Assembly (NCBI RefSeq): GCF_034479515.1 | Contig: NZ_CP140152.1 | Span: forward strand, 4,650,001 to 4,714,000 | DNA: 64,000 nt | From: Duganella zoogloeoides | GTDB taxonomy: Bacteria; Pseudomonadota; Gammaproteobacteria; Burkholderiales; Burkholderiaceae_D | Reading direction: 5' to 3' | In this document: piece by piece, positions 44,311 to 52,828 of the stretch | How the letters are laid out: each line of letters starts with the position of its first letter | How positions within the stretch are numbered: the first letter of the stretch is position 1 | Notes under the pieces: model-generated | Seen by the model: the letters and a program-made list of their open reading frames with translations, nothing else | What the model was told of the DNA's origin: nothing | The model's database searches: none | Translations under genes and position numbers: made by a program

Positions 44311-44723
44311 GGGGGGGAACTTTCAGGGAGGGGGATGCATGATGGCACAGATTGGCCGAGTCGGCGTGCGGCCTCCGCCAAATAAGCCTCGCTATCGGGC
44401 ACCATCGTGCCCAGCGTCTTTTGTAAAATTTTACGCGGGCCTGGGCGCCGTTGGTATCGATTTTCTGCCAGAGCGCATCGCCCTTTGCTGCATCCACCGG
44501 CCGCAACCAGTGGCGCGTCTGCAATGGGAGTTTTGCTCTACACTTCCCGAAGTTTCTATGGACCAGCAGGGCCGCAAAGCTCATGCCCGGCGCGTGGCCG
44601 ATCCGAACGTTCGGTGAAGCCAATATCACCGTTCTGGCATAGCCGCACCTGAACGGACGCGAAGCGGCATACGTTTCGTCCCAACAAGCTGGTATCAATT
44701 CCACCGATGGAGATCTGGAAAAC
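44311..44723. other. Intergenic region with a 12-base perfect palindrome
   Basis: No gene can be supported in this 413-base divergent gap. A perfect palindrome CCGAACGTTCGG lies at 44603-44614, and a short hairpin ACTTC/GAAGT is near 44545-44556. A GCCGCAAAGC segment near 44573 recalls part of a GEMM riboswitch, but the rest of that fold is not found. The long open frame covering this region on the minus strand is the overlap of neighbouring genes. Confidence 0.4.
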
Positions 44724-45860
44724 ATGAATTTGAACAAGCTCGGCGTCGCCACCACTTTCTCGCTCACCCTGCTCACGCTCGTTGCTGTCCCGATGGTCGC
44801 GAACGCGCAGGCCGGTGCATCCGCGACCGGCGGCCTGCCTTTCGAGGTCAAGCCGGTCGGCACCTTCAAGAATCCCTGGGCGCTGGCTTTCCTGCCCAAC
44901 GGCAATGTACTGGTGACGCAAAAAGAGGGAACGCTAGTCCTGTTCGATCCCGCAACCGGCACCAAGCGCACAGTGTCGGGCACACCCGCCGTCAGCAGCA
45001 AGGGCCAGGGCGCGCTCATGGACATCGTGCCGGCGCCCGATTTCGCAACCAGCAAGCTGGTCTACTTCAGCTACTCCGAGGCGAGTACCGGTGCCAACAG
45101 CCGGGTCGTGCTCGCCACCGCGACACTGGATCTGGCCGGCGGCGCGCTCAAGGATACCAAGGCCATTTTCCGCGGCCAGGAAGCGTCGACTGGCGGACAC
45201 TATTCGGGCCGCATCGGCTTCTCGCCGGATGGCAAGTATCTATTCTTCACCAGCGGCGACCGCCAGCTGTTCGAGCCGGCGCAGGACCCCAAGTCGACGC
45301 TCGGCAAGGTGCTGCGCCTGAACCTCGACGGCACGCCGGCCGCCGGCAACCCGCTCGCGGCCAAGGGCTTCGATGCAGCCATCTGGTCCTATGGCCACCG
45401 CAACCTGCTCGGCATCGCCTTCGACAAGCAGGGGCGCTTGTGGGAAATGGAGATGGGGCCGCGCCATGGCGACGAGATCAACCTGATCAAGCCAGGCCTC
45501 AACTATGGCTGGCCGAAGGTGTCGAATGGCAACCACTACGACGGCCGGGACATCCCCGACCATGCGCCCGGCGACGGCTTCGAGGCCCCGAAAGTGTCCT
45601 GGAATCCGGCCATTTCACCGGGCGGCCTCGCCTACTACGATGCGGACCTGTTCCCGAAGTGGAAAAATTCCCTCTTTATCACCGGTCTCTCGGGCAAGTC
45701 GCTGGACCGCATCGCCCTTGACGGCGAGAAAGCGACCAAGCAAGAGCATTGGGACATGGGCGAACGCATCCGCGCCGTGCGCACCGGACCCGATGGCGCG
45801 CTGTGGCTGCTGGAAGACGGTGCGAGCGGCCGGCTGCTGATGCTCACACCGAAGAAGTAA
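44724..45860 (+). CDS. PQQ-dependent soluble sugar dehydrogenase, exported
   Basis: The 378-residue protein has a signal peptide (ending ANAQA). The Asd/YliI-type six-bladed propeller shows WALAFLPNGNVLVTQKEGTL, the catalytic His in GGHYSGRIGFSPDG, WSYGHRNLLGIAFD and EMGPRHGDEINLIKPGLNYG. These periplasmic enzymes oxidise aldoses using PQQ. No PQQ biosynthesis genes are in the window. It could oxidise sugars such as xylose released by the polysaccharide locus, but that link is speculative because no shared operator is seen here. A GC-rich hairpin follows the stop. Confidence 0.9.
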   Translation: MNLNKLGVATTFSLTLLTLVAVPMVANAQAGASATGGLPFEVKPVGTFKNPWALAFLPNGNVLVTQKEGTLVLFDPATGTKRTVSGTPAVSSKGQGALMDIVPAPDFATSKLVYFSYSEASTGANSRVVLATATLDLAGGALKDTKAIFRGQEASTGGHYSGRIGFSPDGKYLFFTSGDRQLFEPAQDPKSTLGKVLRLNLDGTPAAGNPLAAKGFDAAIWSYGHRNLLGIAFDKQGRLWEMEMGPRHGDEINLIKPGLNYGWPKVSNGNHYDGRDIPDHAPGDGFEAPKVSWNPAISPGGLAYYDADLFPKWKNSLFITGLSGKSLDRIALDGEKATKQEHWDMGERIRAVRTGPDGALWLLEDGASGRLLMLTPKK

Positions 45861-45872
45861 GACAACGAGAAA

Positions 45873-45903
45873 ACCCAGGCTCAACGACGTGCTGCGCCTG
45901 GGT
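45873..45903 (+). terminator. Terminator-like hairpin after the sugar dehydrogenase gene
   Basis: ACCCAGGC pairs with GCCTGGGT across a 15-base loop. The T-tract is weak (cgcccgtctttgg), so termination may be partial. Confidence 0.4.
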
Positions 45904-46001
45904 CGCCCGTCTTTGGTGTCCCGCGACGTTGCCAGACCGAGACAGCCGTTGCGCATGCTTGTGCCACCATGTAATTACGTTGTAACCATAGGAGCAGCAG
46001 C

Positions 46002-46289
46002 ATGAACGAAGCAACGTTTACCTTCCGGGTCGATGAAAGCCTGAAAGAGCAATTCACGACAGCCGCCAAAAGCCGCGACAGTAATGATGCCCAGCTGCTG
46101 CGCGACTTCATGCGTGACTTTGTTCTGCAGCAGCAGGAAGGGTCAGAACATGATGCCTGGTTCCGTCGCCAGGTGCAAAGTGGACTGGACTCGGCCAATG
46201 CCGGCAATCTGATCCCGGCCGCTGAGGTTGAAGCCAAGTTCGCCGCCAAACGCACCGCCACACGTCGTCGACTGGACGCCGCCGAATGA
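46002..46289 (+). CDS. Ribbon-helix-helix antitoxin (orphan)
   Basis: The 95-residue protein starts MNEATFTFRVDESLKEQFTT, a ribbon-helix-helix DNA-binding N-terminus, followed by a charged C-terminal tail of the type that neutralises ParE/RelE toxins. AGGAG precedes the start. A GTAATTAC palindrome at 45971-45978 upstream could be the autoregulatory site. The stop overlaps an ATG, the normal position of the toxin gene, but that gene is broken by a frameshift (next feature). The antitoxin therefore appears to have lost its partner. Confidence 0.75.
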   Translation: MNEATFTFRVDESLKEQFTTAAKSRDSNDAQLLRDFMRDFVLQQQEGSEHDAWFRRQVQSGLDSANAGNLIPAAEVEAKFAAKRTATRRRLDAAE

Positions 46290-46335
46290 TGAAGCTGTTT
46301 TGGATCCAGAAGCGGTTCAAGATCGCGACGACATC
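46286..46335 (+). pseudogene. Frameshifted N-terminal remnant of a ParE/RelE-type toxin
   Basis: In the frame of the overlapping ATG the product begins MMKLFW. One base later in phase it continues DPEAVQDRDDI. Joined with one restored base this gives MKLFW-T-PEAVQDRDDI, the typical N-terminus of ParE-like toxins. The similarity stops near 46335. A one-base deletion near 46304 followed by loss of the rest explains the sequence. Confidence 0.65.
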
Positions 46336-46386
46336 TCAAACCGTTGAGCTTGAAGGATCGCCTTTTTGTTTGCAAATCGGCCCTAT

Positions 46387-46527
46387 TCAGATTTGGGCGA
46401 TGATCACAGCTATCAGTGTCAGGACAACACCAACCACGCCGCCGAACACAGCAATATTCGATAGCGTTGTACGCGCTTTCTCAGGGGTTTCAAGGCGGTC
46501 GCCTATCCAAGCTTTCAAGGTTGTCAT
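46387..46527 (-). CDS. 46-residue single-pass membrane protein
   Basis: I do not recognise this small gene. The product MTTLKAWIGDRLETPEKART continues into a hydrophobic helix (NIAVFGGVVGVVLTLIAVII) and ends AQI. GAAGAGAG lies upstream of the start. A short amphipathic or charged N-terminus plus one membrane helix is typical of small stress proteins, phage-type membrane peptides and type I-like toxins. Base composition is lower in G+C than the flanking chromosome. Confidence 0.5.
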   Translation of the reverse strand: MTTLKAWIGDRLETPEKARTTLSNIAVFGGVVGVVLTLIAVIIAQI

Positions 46528-46571
46528 TTTAGCTCTCTTCCCGTGATCAATTTGGGATACGAAGGCTAGAT

Positions 46572-47000
46572 TTATAACGTTCGGACTCCAACAGTACCAT
46601 AATGAACAAGCCCGAACAACACTGCGCTAGCAGTCGTCAAGCCAACAGACTTAATGAGAATCTGATAATGTATTCGCCACATAGCACCAGTTGGCATTGG
46701 GTAGGCGACCGGCAGCATGGTTCCTTCTGCCGCAATTACACTTGAGGCTGCCAAGAAAACGATCGCCGCGCCGATGGCATACCCGGCGCCCGCCTCCATC
46801 GACATCGCTTTGCCTGTGCCGGGCTCAAAAATCTCATCAAGCGTTGAGCATGCAAAACCAGCACCGACCCAACCAAGCTGACCATCTTTAATCAGTTGAA
46901 TAACTTTCGGCGCACTGGGAAAAGCAAAACCTTTCAGTACCCAATAAAACAAGAAGGGAGAGAATATGGGCAGAAAAAGCGAAATAATTATCCAGCCCAA
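46572..47000 (-). CDS. Hypothetical multi-pass membrane protein
   Basis: I do not recognise this family. The 142-residue protein has about four hydrophobic segments: IIISLFLPIFSPFLFYWVL, a central GWVGAGFAC region, AIGAAIVFLAASSVIAA and LTTASAVLFGLVHYG. It has no clear signal peptide cleavage. Base composition is visibly less G+C-rich than the neighbours, and it lies in the stretch between the orphan antitoxin and tRNA-Ser, suggesting horizontally acquired cargo. It is encoded upstream of, and in the same direction as, the 46-residue membrane protein. Confidence 0.55.
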   Translation of the reverse strand: MGWIIISLFLPIFSPFLFYWVLKGFAFPSAPKVIQLIKDGQLGWVGAGFACSTLDEIFEPGTGKAMSMEAGAGYAIGAAIVFLAASSVIAAEGTMLPVAYPMPTGAMWRIHYQILIKSVGLTTASAVLFGLVHYGTVGVRTL

Positions 47001-47059
47001 GATATCCTCTCAAAAATAAGTTGTCTGAACTAAGAAAAAATCCTGCTTTTCTTCGCCAC

Positions 47060-47296
47060 TTACCCCACCTTGAACCTATGTAAGCCTGCAAGGAGTCCAG
47101 GTCTCACGCGGTTGGGGCATGGCAGGATTGAGTTCCGTTCTTCATTGTATGACCACCTGGCAGCACTAAGTTCTGTCAAATTTACAGTAAAGTGCAGACC
47201 ACGGCCGTCAAACAACTTGCATGGCCGGTCCCCGGTCAGACCATGCGACGTCTGGCTGAGCTTAAGTGCATTTTCCGCGCCAAACTGAACAGCCAT
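47060..47296 (-). pseudogene. Probable N-terminal remnant of a P4-type tyrosine integrase
   Basis: The minus-strand frame contains ALKLSQTSHGLTGDRPCKLF followed by DGRGLHFTVN and then ARWSYN. This resembles the N-terminal (DUF4102) arm-binding domain of P4-like integrases, which typically reads (K/R)PYKLFDGRGLYL-V...W-R-Y. The catalytic domain is missing. Its position, starting about 190 bases past the 3' end of tRNA-Ser on the same strand, is the classical place for an integrase of an element inserted in that tRNA. It could be chance similarity, since only about 40 residues support it. Confidence 0.5.
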
Positions 47297-47405
47297 TCCA
47301 CGGCAGGCTGGACCGAAATACCCACGCGTGGGGTAAAAGCTGATCTATATCAGGCCCACAAAAAAACCCCGGATGCCTTGGTACAGCCCAGCACGCCACA
47401 AAACA

Positions 47406-47442
47406 AAAAAGCCGCTCTAGCAAGGGCTAAAGCGGCTTTTTG
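47406..47442. terminator. Strong bidirectional terminator
   Basis: AAAAAAGCCGCT...TAGC pairs with GCTA...AGCGGCTTTTT around a short loop, with A- and T-tracts on both sides. It lies between the integrase remnant and tRNA-Ser. Confidence 0.8.
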
Positions 47443-47485
47443 AGAGACTTCCCGGGACTTGCCGGGGTCGCCTGATATGTATCCT

Positions 47486-47575
47486 TGGCGGAGAGAGGGG
47501 GATTCGAACCCCCGATAGGTTTGACCCTATACACGCTTTCCAGGCGTGCGACTTCAACCGCTCATCCACCTCTCC
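47486..47575 (-). tRNA. tRNA-Ser(GGA)
   Basis: The minus strand shows acceptor stem GGAGAGG/TCTCTCC, a D-arm, the anticodon stem-loop CACGC-CTGGAAA-GCGTG with anticodon GGA, a long variable arm as in serine tRNAs, T-arm GGGGG-TTCGAAT-CCCCC and encoded CCA. The 90-base length fits a class II tRNA. Confidence 0.95.
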
Positions 47576-47879
47576 TGCAACGTTTCCCCTTTCGGAGAAG
47601 CCGCGAATTATAGCAAGGAATCCACACACCACCAACTTTATTTGGCAACTTCTTCAGTGATAGCGAATTCATAAGCTACAATAAACCCGTCTCTGCCCGA
47701 TGCCGCTTTGCGGCCCACACCCGCGCGGCTGCGACCCCGACCTCTGCCTGGTCCCTGATCCCGCCCTGGCTACCGCTTGTCCGCGTGCGAACGCCCAGGC
47801 GCGCTGCACCCAATATTCCTAACAACGTTACCGCACGCCATCTCGGGCGGCGGAGAACATCGGGTTTTACTGATCAGTC

Positions 47880-49928
47880 ATGACGAGTTCGCTTTCCTTC
47901 CTCGATAACGGCGGCCACATGGGCGCCTTGATGCGCGCCCATGACTGGACCGCCACGGCACTGGGCGATCCTCATGCCTGGCCGCAGTCACTGCGCTCGT
48001 CCCTGTCGGCCTGCCTCAACTCGCCAATTCTGGGCACCATCCTGTGGGGGCCCGAGCTGCGCATGTTTTATAACGATGCCTATGCCGAATCGCTGGTCGA
48101 TCGCCATCCCGCTGCGCTGGGCCAGCCGGTTGCCAGCGTGTGGGGCAGCACGTGGGATGCCGTGGCGCCCGATTTTCACCGCGCCATGGCCACCGGCCTG
48201 GGGTTCTCGCACAATTATGTCGAGCTGATGGTCAAGCGCCATGGGCGGCTCGATAAAACCTTCTGGAATATCTCTGCCGCACCCATCGTTGGCGAGGATG
48301 GTTCGGTTGTCGGCCTGTTCAACCAGGGGCAGGAAATTACCGAGCAGGTGCGCAAGGACCGCGAGGTCCAAACGGCCCAGGCCACGCTGGTGCGCACGGT
48401 CGATGAGCGCACGCGCGACCGCAACCGGCTGTGGGAGCTGTCGGCGGACATCATGCTGCGCTGCGGCTTCGATGGTCTGATCAATACCGTCAACCCGGCG
48501 TGGCACGATGTGCTGGGGCTCGACGAAAACGAGCTGGTGGGCGCTAACCTGCTCGATCATATCCACCCCGACGATGTCGAACGCACCGCCAACGCCGCAC
48601 GCATGCTGGCCGAGGGCGGCTCGCTCACGCGCTTCGACAACCGCTACCGCCACAAGAATGGCAGCTACCGCTGGATCTCGTGGTCGATCCGGCCCGATGC
48701 CGAAAGCATCTACGCCGTCGGCCGCGACGTCACTGCCGAAAAGGAACAGGCCGAGGCGCTGCTTTCGGCCGAGGACGCGCTGCGCCAGGCGCAAAAGATG
48801 GAGGCGGTGGGCCAGCTGACCGGCGGGCTGGCGCATGATTTCAACAACCTGCTGGCCGGCATCCAGGGCAGCCTCGACATGATCGCCCAGCGCATCGGCC
48901 AGGGCCGCTACGGCGACATCAAGCGCTACGTCGATGTCGGCAGCGACGCGGCCAAGCGCGCGGCCTCGCTTACCCACCGGCTGCTGGCCTTCTCGCGCCA
49001 GCAAACGCTCGATCCCAAGCCCACCGATGTCAACCGCCTGGTGCGCGGCATGGAAGACCTGGTGCGGCGCACCGTGGGGCCCGCCGTGCAGGTGGAGGCG
49101 CATGGTCCCGACGATCTGTGGACCGCGCTGGTCGATCCGTCACAGCTGGAAAATTCGCTGCTCAACCTGTGCATCAACGCGCGCGACGCCATGCCCGAAG
49201 GCGGCCATATCCGCATTGCCACCGCCAACCACTGGCTCGACGGCGAAGCGGCCGAGGCCGACGATTTGCCGGCCGGCGAATACCTGTCGCTCAGCGTGCA
49301 GGATACCGGCACCGGCATCGCGCCGGAGGTGATCGCGCGCGTGTTCGAGCCGTTCTTCACCACCAAGCAGGTCGGCGAAGGAACCGGGCTCGGCTTGTCG
49401 ATGGTGTATGGCTTTGCCAAGCAGTCGGGCGGCCACGTGCGCATTTACTCGGAGCCGGGCGTGGGCACCACCGTCTGCATCTACCTGCCGCGCCACGACG
49501 GTGTGGCCGATGCTGGCGACACCGTCCAGAAAACCTCCACCGTGGTGCGCGATGTCCGCAGCGCCACCGTGCTGGTCGTCGATGACGAGCCAAGCGTGCG
49601 CCTGCTGATCGCCGATATATTGGCCGACCTCGGTTGCACGGTCTTGCAGGCGGGGGACAGCGCCGCCGGGCTGGCGGTGCTCGAATCGGGCGCGCCGATC
49701 GATTTGCTGGTCAGCGATATCGGCCTGCCGGGGGGCATGAACGGGCGCCAAATGGCGGAGCGGGGAATGCGGATCAAGCCGCGCTTGCGCGTGCTGTTCC
49801 TGACCGGGTATGCGGAAGCTGCCGTGCTGGGCAACGGCAAGCTGGCCGAAGGCATGGCCGTGATGACCAAGCCGTTCGATATCGATGTGCTGTCGGAGCG
49901 GGTTGCCGAAATGCTGGCCGGCGCCTGA
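47880..49928 (+). CDS. Hybrid sensor histidine kinase with receiver domain
   Basis: The 682-residue cytoplasmic protein has a PAS-like N-terminus (~45-155), a second PAS domain (~180-295) with the HPDD motif, HisKA with phospho-acceptor His in [14 protein letters not shown] (about residue 318), and an ATPase domain ([34 protein letters not shown]). A C-terminal receiver domain carries phospho-acceptor Asp in [11 protein letters not shown] (about 611) and Lys in MTKPFD. The lineage resembles blue-light or PAS-containing HWE-like hybrid kinases, but no flavin-binding Cys motif is seen. No adjacent output regulator is present. Confidence 0.9.
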   Translation: MTSSLSFLDNGGHMGALMRAHDWTATALGDPHAWPQSLRSSLSACLNSPILGTILWGPELRMFYNDAYAESLVDRHPAALGQPVASVWGSTWDAVAPDFHRAMATGLGFSHNYVELMVKRHGRLDKTFWNISAAPIVGEDGSVVGLFNQGQEITEQVRKDREVQTAQATLVRTVDERTRDRNRLWELSADIMLRCGFDGLINTVNPAWHDVLGLDENELVGANLLDHIHPDDVERTANAARMLAEGGSLTRFDNRYRHKNGSYRWISWSIRPDAESIYAVGRDVTAEKEQAEALLSAEDALRQAQKMEAVGQLTGGLAHDFNNLLAGIQGSLDMIAQRIGQGRYGDIKRYVDVGSDAAKRAASLTHRLLAFSRQQTLDPKPTDVNRLVRGMEDLVRRTVGPAVQVEAHGPDDLWTALVDPSQLENSLLNLCINARDAMPEGGHIRIATANHWLDGEAAEADDLPAGEYLSLSVQDTGTGIAPEVIARVFEPFFTTKQVGEGTGLGLSMVYGFAKQSGGHVRIYSEPGVGTTVCIYLPRHDGVADAGDTVQKTSTVVRDVRSATVLVVDDEPSVRLLIADILADLGCTVLQAGDSAAGLAVLESGAPIDLLVSDIGLPGGMNGRQMAERGMRIKPRLRVLFLTGYAEAAVLGNGKLAEGMAVMTKPFDIDVLSERVAEMLAGA

Positions 49929-49929
49929 A

Positions 49930-49960
49930 CCATCTTCGTCGGCCGGCAGGGCGAAGATGG
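49930..49960. terminator. Hairpin between convergent kinase and acs genes
   Basis: CCATCTTCG pairs with CGAAGATGG across a 13-base loop, without a T-tract in either direction. It may act as a weak bidirectional terminator. Confidence 0.35.
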
Positions 49961-49993
49961 CGGCGGCGCTGCCGCCACCACCACCCACTGCTG

Positions 49994-51982
49994 TTACGAC
50001 GCTTCTTTCAACTGCTCCAGGATGGCCGGGTTTTCCAGCGTGGAGACGTCCTGGGTAATGGTCTCGCCCTTGGCCAGCACGCGCAGCAGGCGGCGCATGA
50101 TCTTGCCGGAGCGGGTTTTCGGCAGGTTGTCGCCAAAGCGGATTTCCTTCGGCTTGGCGATCGGGCCAATCTCCTTGCCCACCCAGTTACGCAGCTCCAG
50201 CGCCAGCTTTTTCGCATCGTCGCCGGTCGGGCGCGCCTGCTTGAGCACCACGAACGCGCAAATCGATTCGCCGGTGGTGTCGTCGGGACGGCCCACCACG
50301 GCGGCCTCGGCCACCAGCGGATTGGCCACCAGCGCCGATTCGATTTCCATCGTGCCCATGCGATGACCGGATACGTTCAACACGTCGTCGATGCGGCCGG
50401 TGATGGTGAAGTAGCCGGTATCCTTGTTGCGGATGGCGCCGTCGCCAGCAAGATACATCTTGCCGCCCAGTTCATCCGGGAAGTAGCTGGTTTTAAAGCG
50501 GTCCGGGTTGTTCCAGATGGTGCGGATCATCGACGGCCATGGACGCTTGACGACCAGGATGCCGCCCTGCCCGTTCGGCACATCGACGCCGGCTTCATCG
50601 ACGATGGCCGCCATGATGCCCGGCAGCGGCAAGGTGCACGAACCTGGCACCATCGGCGTGACGCCCGGCAGCGGGGTGATCATGTGGCCGCCGGTTTCGG
50701 TCTGCCAGAACGTGTCCACGATCGGGCAGCGCTCGCCGCCCACTTGCGTGTAGTACCACATCCAGGCTTCCGGATTGATCGGCTCGCCCACGGTGCCCAA
50801 CAGGCGCAGCGACGACAGGTCGTAGTTTTTAGGGTGCACTTTCGGATCCACGTCCGACGCCTTGATCAGCGAGCGGATCGCAGTCGGTGCGGTGTAGAAA
50901 ATGCTGACCTTGTGCTTGGCGACGGTGTCCCAGAAGCGGCCGGCGTTCGGGTAAGTCGGCACGCCTTCGAAGATCACCTGCGTGGCGCCGACGGCGGTGG
51001 GGCCGTAGGCGATATAGCTGTGGCCCGTTACCCAGCCGATGTCGGCGGTGCACCAGTACACGTCGCCCGGCTTGATGTCGAACGACCATTTCATGGTGAG
51101 CGCGGCCCACAGCAGGTAGCCGCCGCTCGAATGCTGCACGCCTTTCGGGGTGCCGGTGGAGCCGGACGTGTAGAGGATGAACAGCGGATGCTCGGCATCC
51201 ACCCACTCCGGTTCGCAGTCCGCCGACTGGTCGGCCACCAGGTCGTGCAGCCAGATGTCGCGGCCTTCGGTGAAGCCGACGTTGCCACCGGTGCGCTGGT
51301 AAACGATGACGTCCTTGATGGTGTCGCAGCCGCCCAGCGCCAGCGCTTCGTCAACGATGGCCTTCAGGGGCAGCTGCTTGCCGCCGCGCAGCTGCTCGTC
51401 GGCGGTGATCACGGCCACGGCGCCGGCGTCGATGATGCGCTCCTGCAGCGACTTGGCGGAGAAGCCGCCGAACACCACCGAGTGGGTGGCGCCGATGCGG
51501 GCGCATGCCTGCATGGCGGCCACGCCTTCCACCGACATCGACATGTAGATGATGACGCGGTCGCCCTTCTTGATGCCGCGCGACTTGAGGCCGTTGGCGA
51601 ACTTGCAGACTTTTTCGTGCAGCTCTGTATAGCTGACGTTGACCGACTTGCCGTCGTCCGCCTCGAAGATGATGGCGGTCTTGTCGGCGTTGCCGTTGGT
51701 CAGATTGCGGTCGAGGCAGTTGTACGACACATTGAGCTTGCCGCCTTCGAACCATTTATAGAACGGCGCGTCGTCTTCGTTCAGGGTGCGGGTAAATGGC
51801 GTTTGCCAGGACAGGTGTTCGTTGGCCAGGCGCGCCCAGAAGCCTTCGTAGTCGGCTTCGGCTTCTGCGCACAGCGCGTTGTAGCCGTCCATGCCCGACA
51901 CGGTGGCCTGGGCCACGAAGGCCTCTGGTGGGTTGAAGACGCGGGTTTCCTGTGGGCCTTGCTGGGTGGTAGTGCTGCTCAT
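49994..51982 (-). CDS. acs: Acetyl-CoA synthetase (AMP-forming)
   Basis: The 662-residue enzyme makes acetyl-CoA from acetate, ATP and CoA. Family motifs are the adenylate-forming P-loop [35 protein letters not shown] and the C-terminal catalytic, acetylation-controlled lysine in [14 protein letters not shown] (about residue 625). MSSTTTQQ at 51982 is preceded by GGAG; the open frame upstream to 52015 is rejected. It is transcribed convergently with the hybrid kinase. Its own upstream region (51983-52187) is shared with the divergent YqhA-family gene. Confidence 0.96.
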   Translation of the reverse strand: MSSTTTQQGPQETRVFNPPEAFVAQATVSGMDGYNALCAEAEADYEGFWARLANEHLSWQTPFTRTLNEDDAPFYKWFEGGKLNVSYNCLDRNLTNGNADKTAIIFEADDGKSVNVSYTELHEKVCKFANGLKSRGIKKGDRVIIYMSMSVEGVAAMQACARIGATHSVVFGGFSAKSLQERIIDAGAVAVITADEQLRGGKQLPLKAIVDEALALGGCDTIKDVIVYQRTGGNVGFTEGRDIWLHDLVADQSADCEPEWVDAEHPLFILYTSGSTGTPKGVQHSSGGYLLWAALTMKWSFDIKPGDVYWCTADIGWVTGHSYIAYGPTAVGATQVIFEGVPTYPNAGRFWDTVAKHKVSIFYTAPTAIRSLIKASDVDPKVHPKNYDLSSLRLLGTVGEPINPEAWMWYYTQVGGERCPIVDTFWQTETGGHMITPLPGVTPMVPGSCTLPLPGIMAAIVDEAGVDVPNGQGGILVVKRPWPSMIRTIWNNPDRFKTSYFPDELGGKMYLAGDGAIRNKDTGYFTITGRIDDVLNVSGHRMGTMEIESALVANPLVAEAAVVGRPDDTTGESICAFVVLKQARPTGDDAKKLALELRNWVGKEIGPIAKPKEIRFGDNLPKTRSGKIMRRLLRVLAKGETITQDVSTLENPAILEQLKEAS

Positions 51983-52187
51983 ACTAGTCTCCGTTGTTGT
52001 ATTCGTTTGCCACAAACATAAACGCCATCGCTTACTGCGCCCTTACATGCCGTAACTGCATAGTACGGATGATTCTATCAATATTTCTGCCATGCCATGA
52101 CAGCCTCACGCCGCGGTGCCACAGGCGGGCTGCGCGTGTAGAATGTCGCCATCTTATAGTCTGCACCATTTTCCGGAGTATTGCGCA

Positions 52188-52787
52188 ATGACCGAGCCGA
52201 ATAAAAAACTGGCCCCGATTCCCGCCTTCATTTTCATGTCACGCTGGCTGCAATTGCCGCTGTACGTGGGCCTGATCCTGGCCCAGTGCGTGTATGTTTT
52301 CCACTTCTGGGTGGAACTCAAAGACCTGATCGGCGCCGCCATGGGCAATGATGCCGCGCTCCAGCACATCATCCAGGCCGTGGCCGTACCCAACACTGTC
52401 GCCCCCACCCGCCTCAACGAAACCACCATCATGCTGGTGGTGCTGGGCCTGATCGACGTGGTCATGATTTCCAACCTGCTGGTGATGGTCATCATCGGCG
52501 GCTACGAAACCTTTGTTTCGCGCATGAACCTCGACGGCCATCCCGACCAGCCCGAGTGGCTGTCGCACGTCAATGCGTCGGTCCTGAAAACCAAGCTGGC
52601 CATGGCGATTATCGGCATCTCGTCGATCCACCTGCTGAAAACCTTTATCAACGCCAATGCCTACGAGCCCAAGGTGCTGATCGCCCAGACCGCGATCCAT
52701 ATTGCCTTTCTGCTGTCGGCCATGGCGATTGCCTATACCGACCGCCTGACCACGCTGACCTACAGCGAAAGCAAGAATTCGAAGTAA
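52188..52787 (+). CDS. YqhA/TIGR00645-family inner-membrane protein
   Basis: The 199-residue protein has four hydrophobic helices and family-typical segments: PAFIFMSRWLQLPLYVGLIL, VLGLIDVVMISNLLVMVIIGGYETFVS and LAMAIIGISSIHLLKTFIN. Members are conserved but functionally uncharacterised. CCGGAG precedes ATG 52188; the longer frame upstream is rejected. It lies 41 bases ahead of fumA on the same strand, so the two may be cotranscribed. Confidence 0.88.
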   Translation: MTEPNKKLAPIPAFIFMSRWLQLPLYVGLILAQCVYVFHFWVELKDLIGAAMGNDAALQHIIQAVAVPNTVAPTRLNETTIMLVVLGLIDVVMISNLLVMVIIGGYETFVSRMNLDGHPDQPEWLSHVNASVLKTKLAMAIIGISSIHLLKTFINANAYEPKVLIAQTAIHIAFLLSAMAIAYTDRLTTLTYSESKNSK

Positions 52788-52828
52788 CCGTCGGCCAAGC
52801 CGACTCCCATCCACCACGCGAGAACATC

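Noticed and set aside
44560..44600. Possible cyclic-di-GMP (GEMM-I) riboswitch, from a GCCGCAAAGC segment
   Set aside because: Only this short segment fits; the other conserved blocks and pairing stems of the aptamer could not be found.
46286..46546. 86-codon frame as a real gene after the antitoxin
   Set aside because: Only the first six residues resemble a toxin; the rest is out of phase with the toxin remnant and overlaps the minus-strand small membrane gene.
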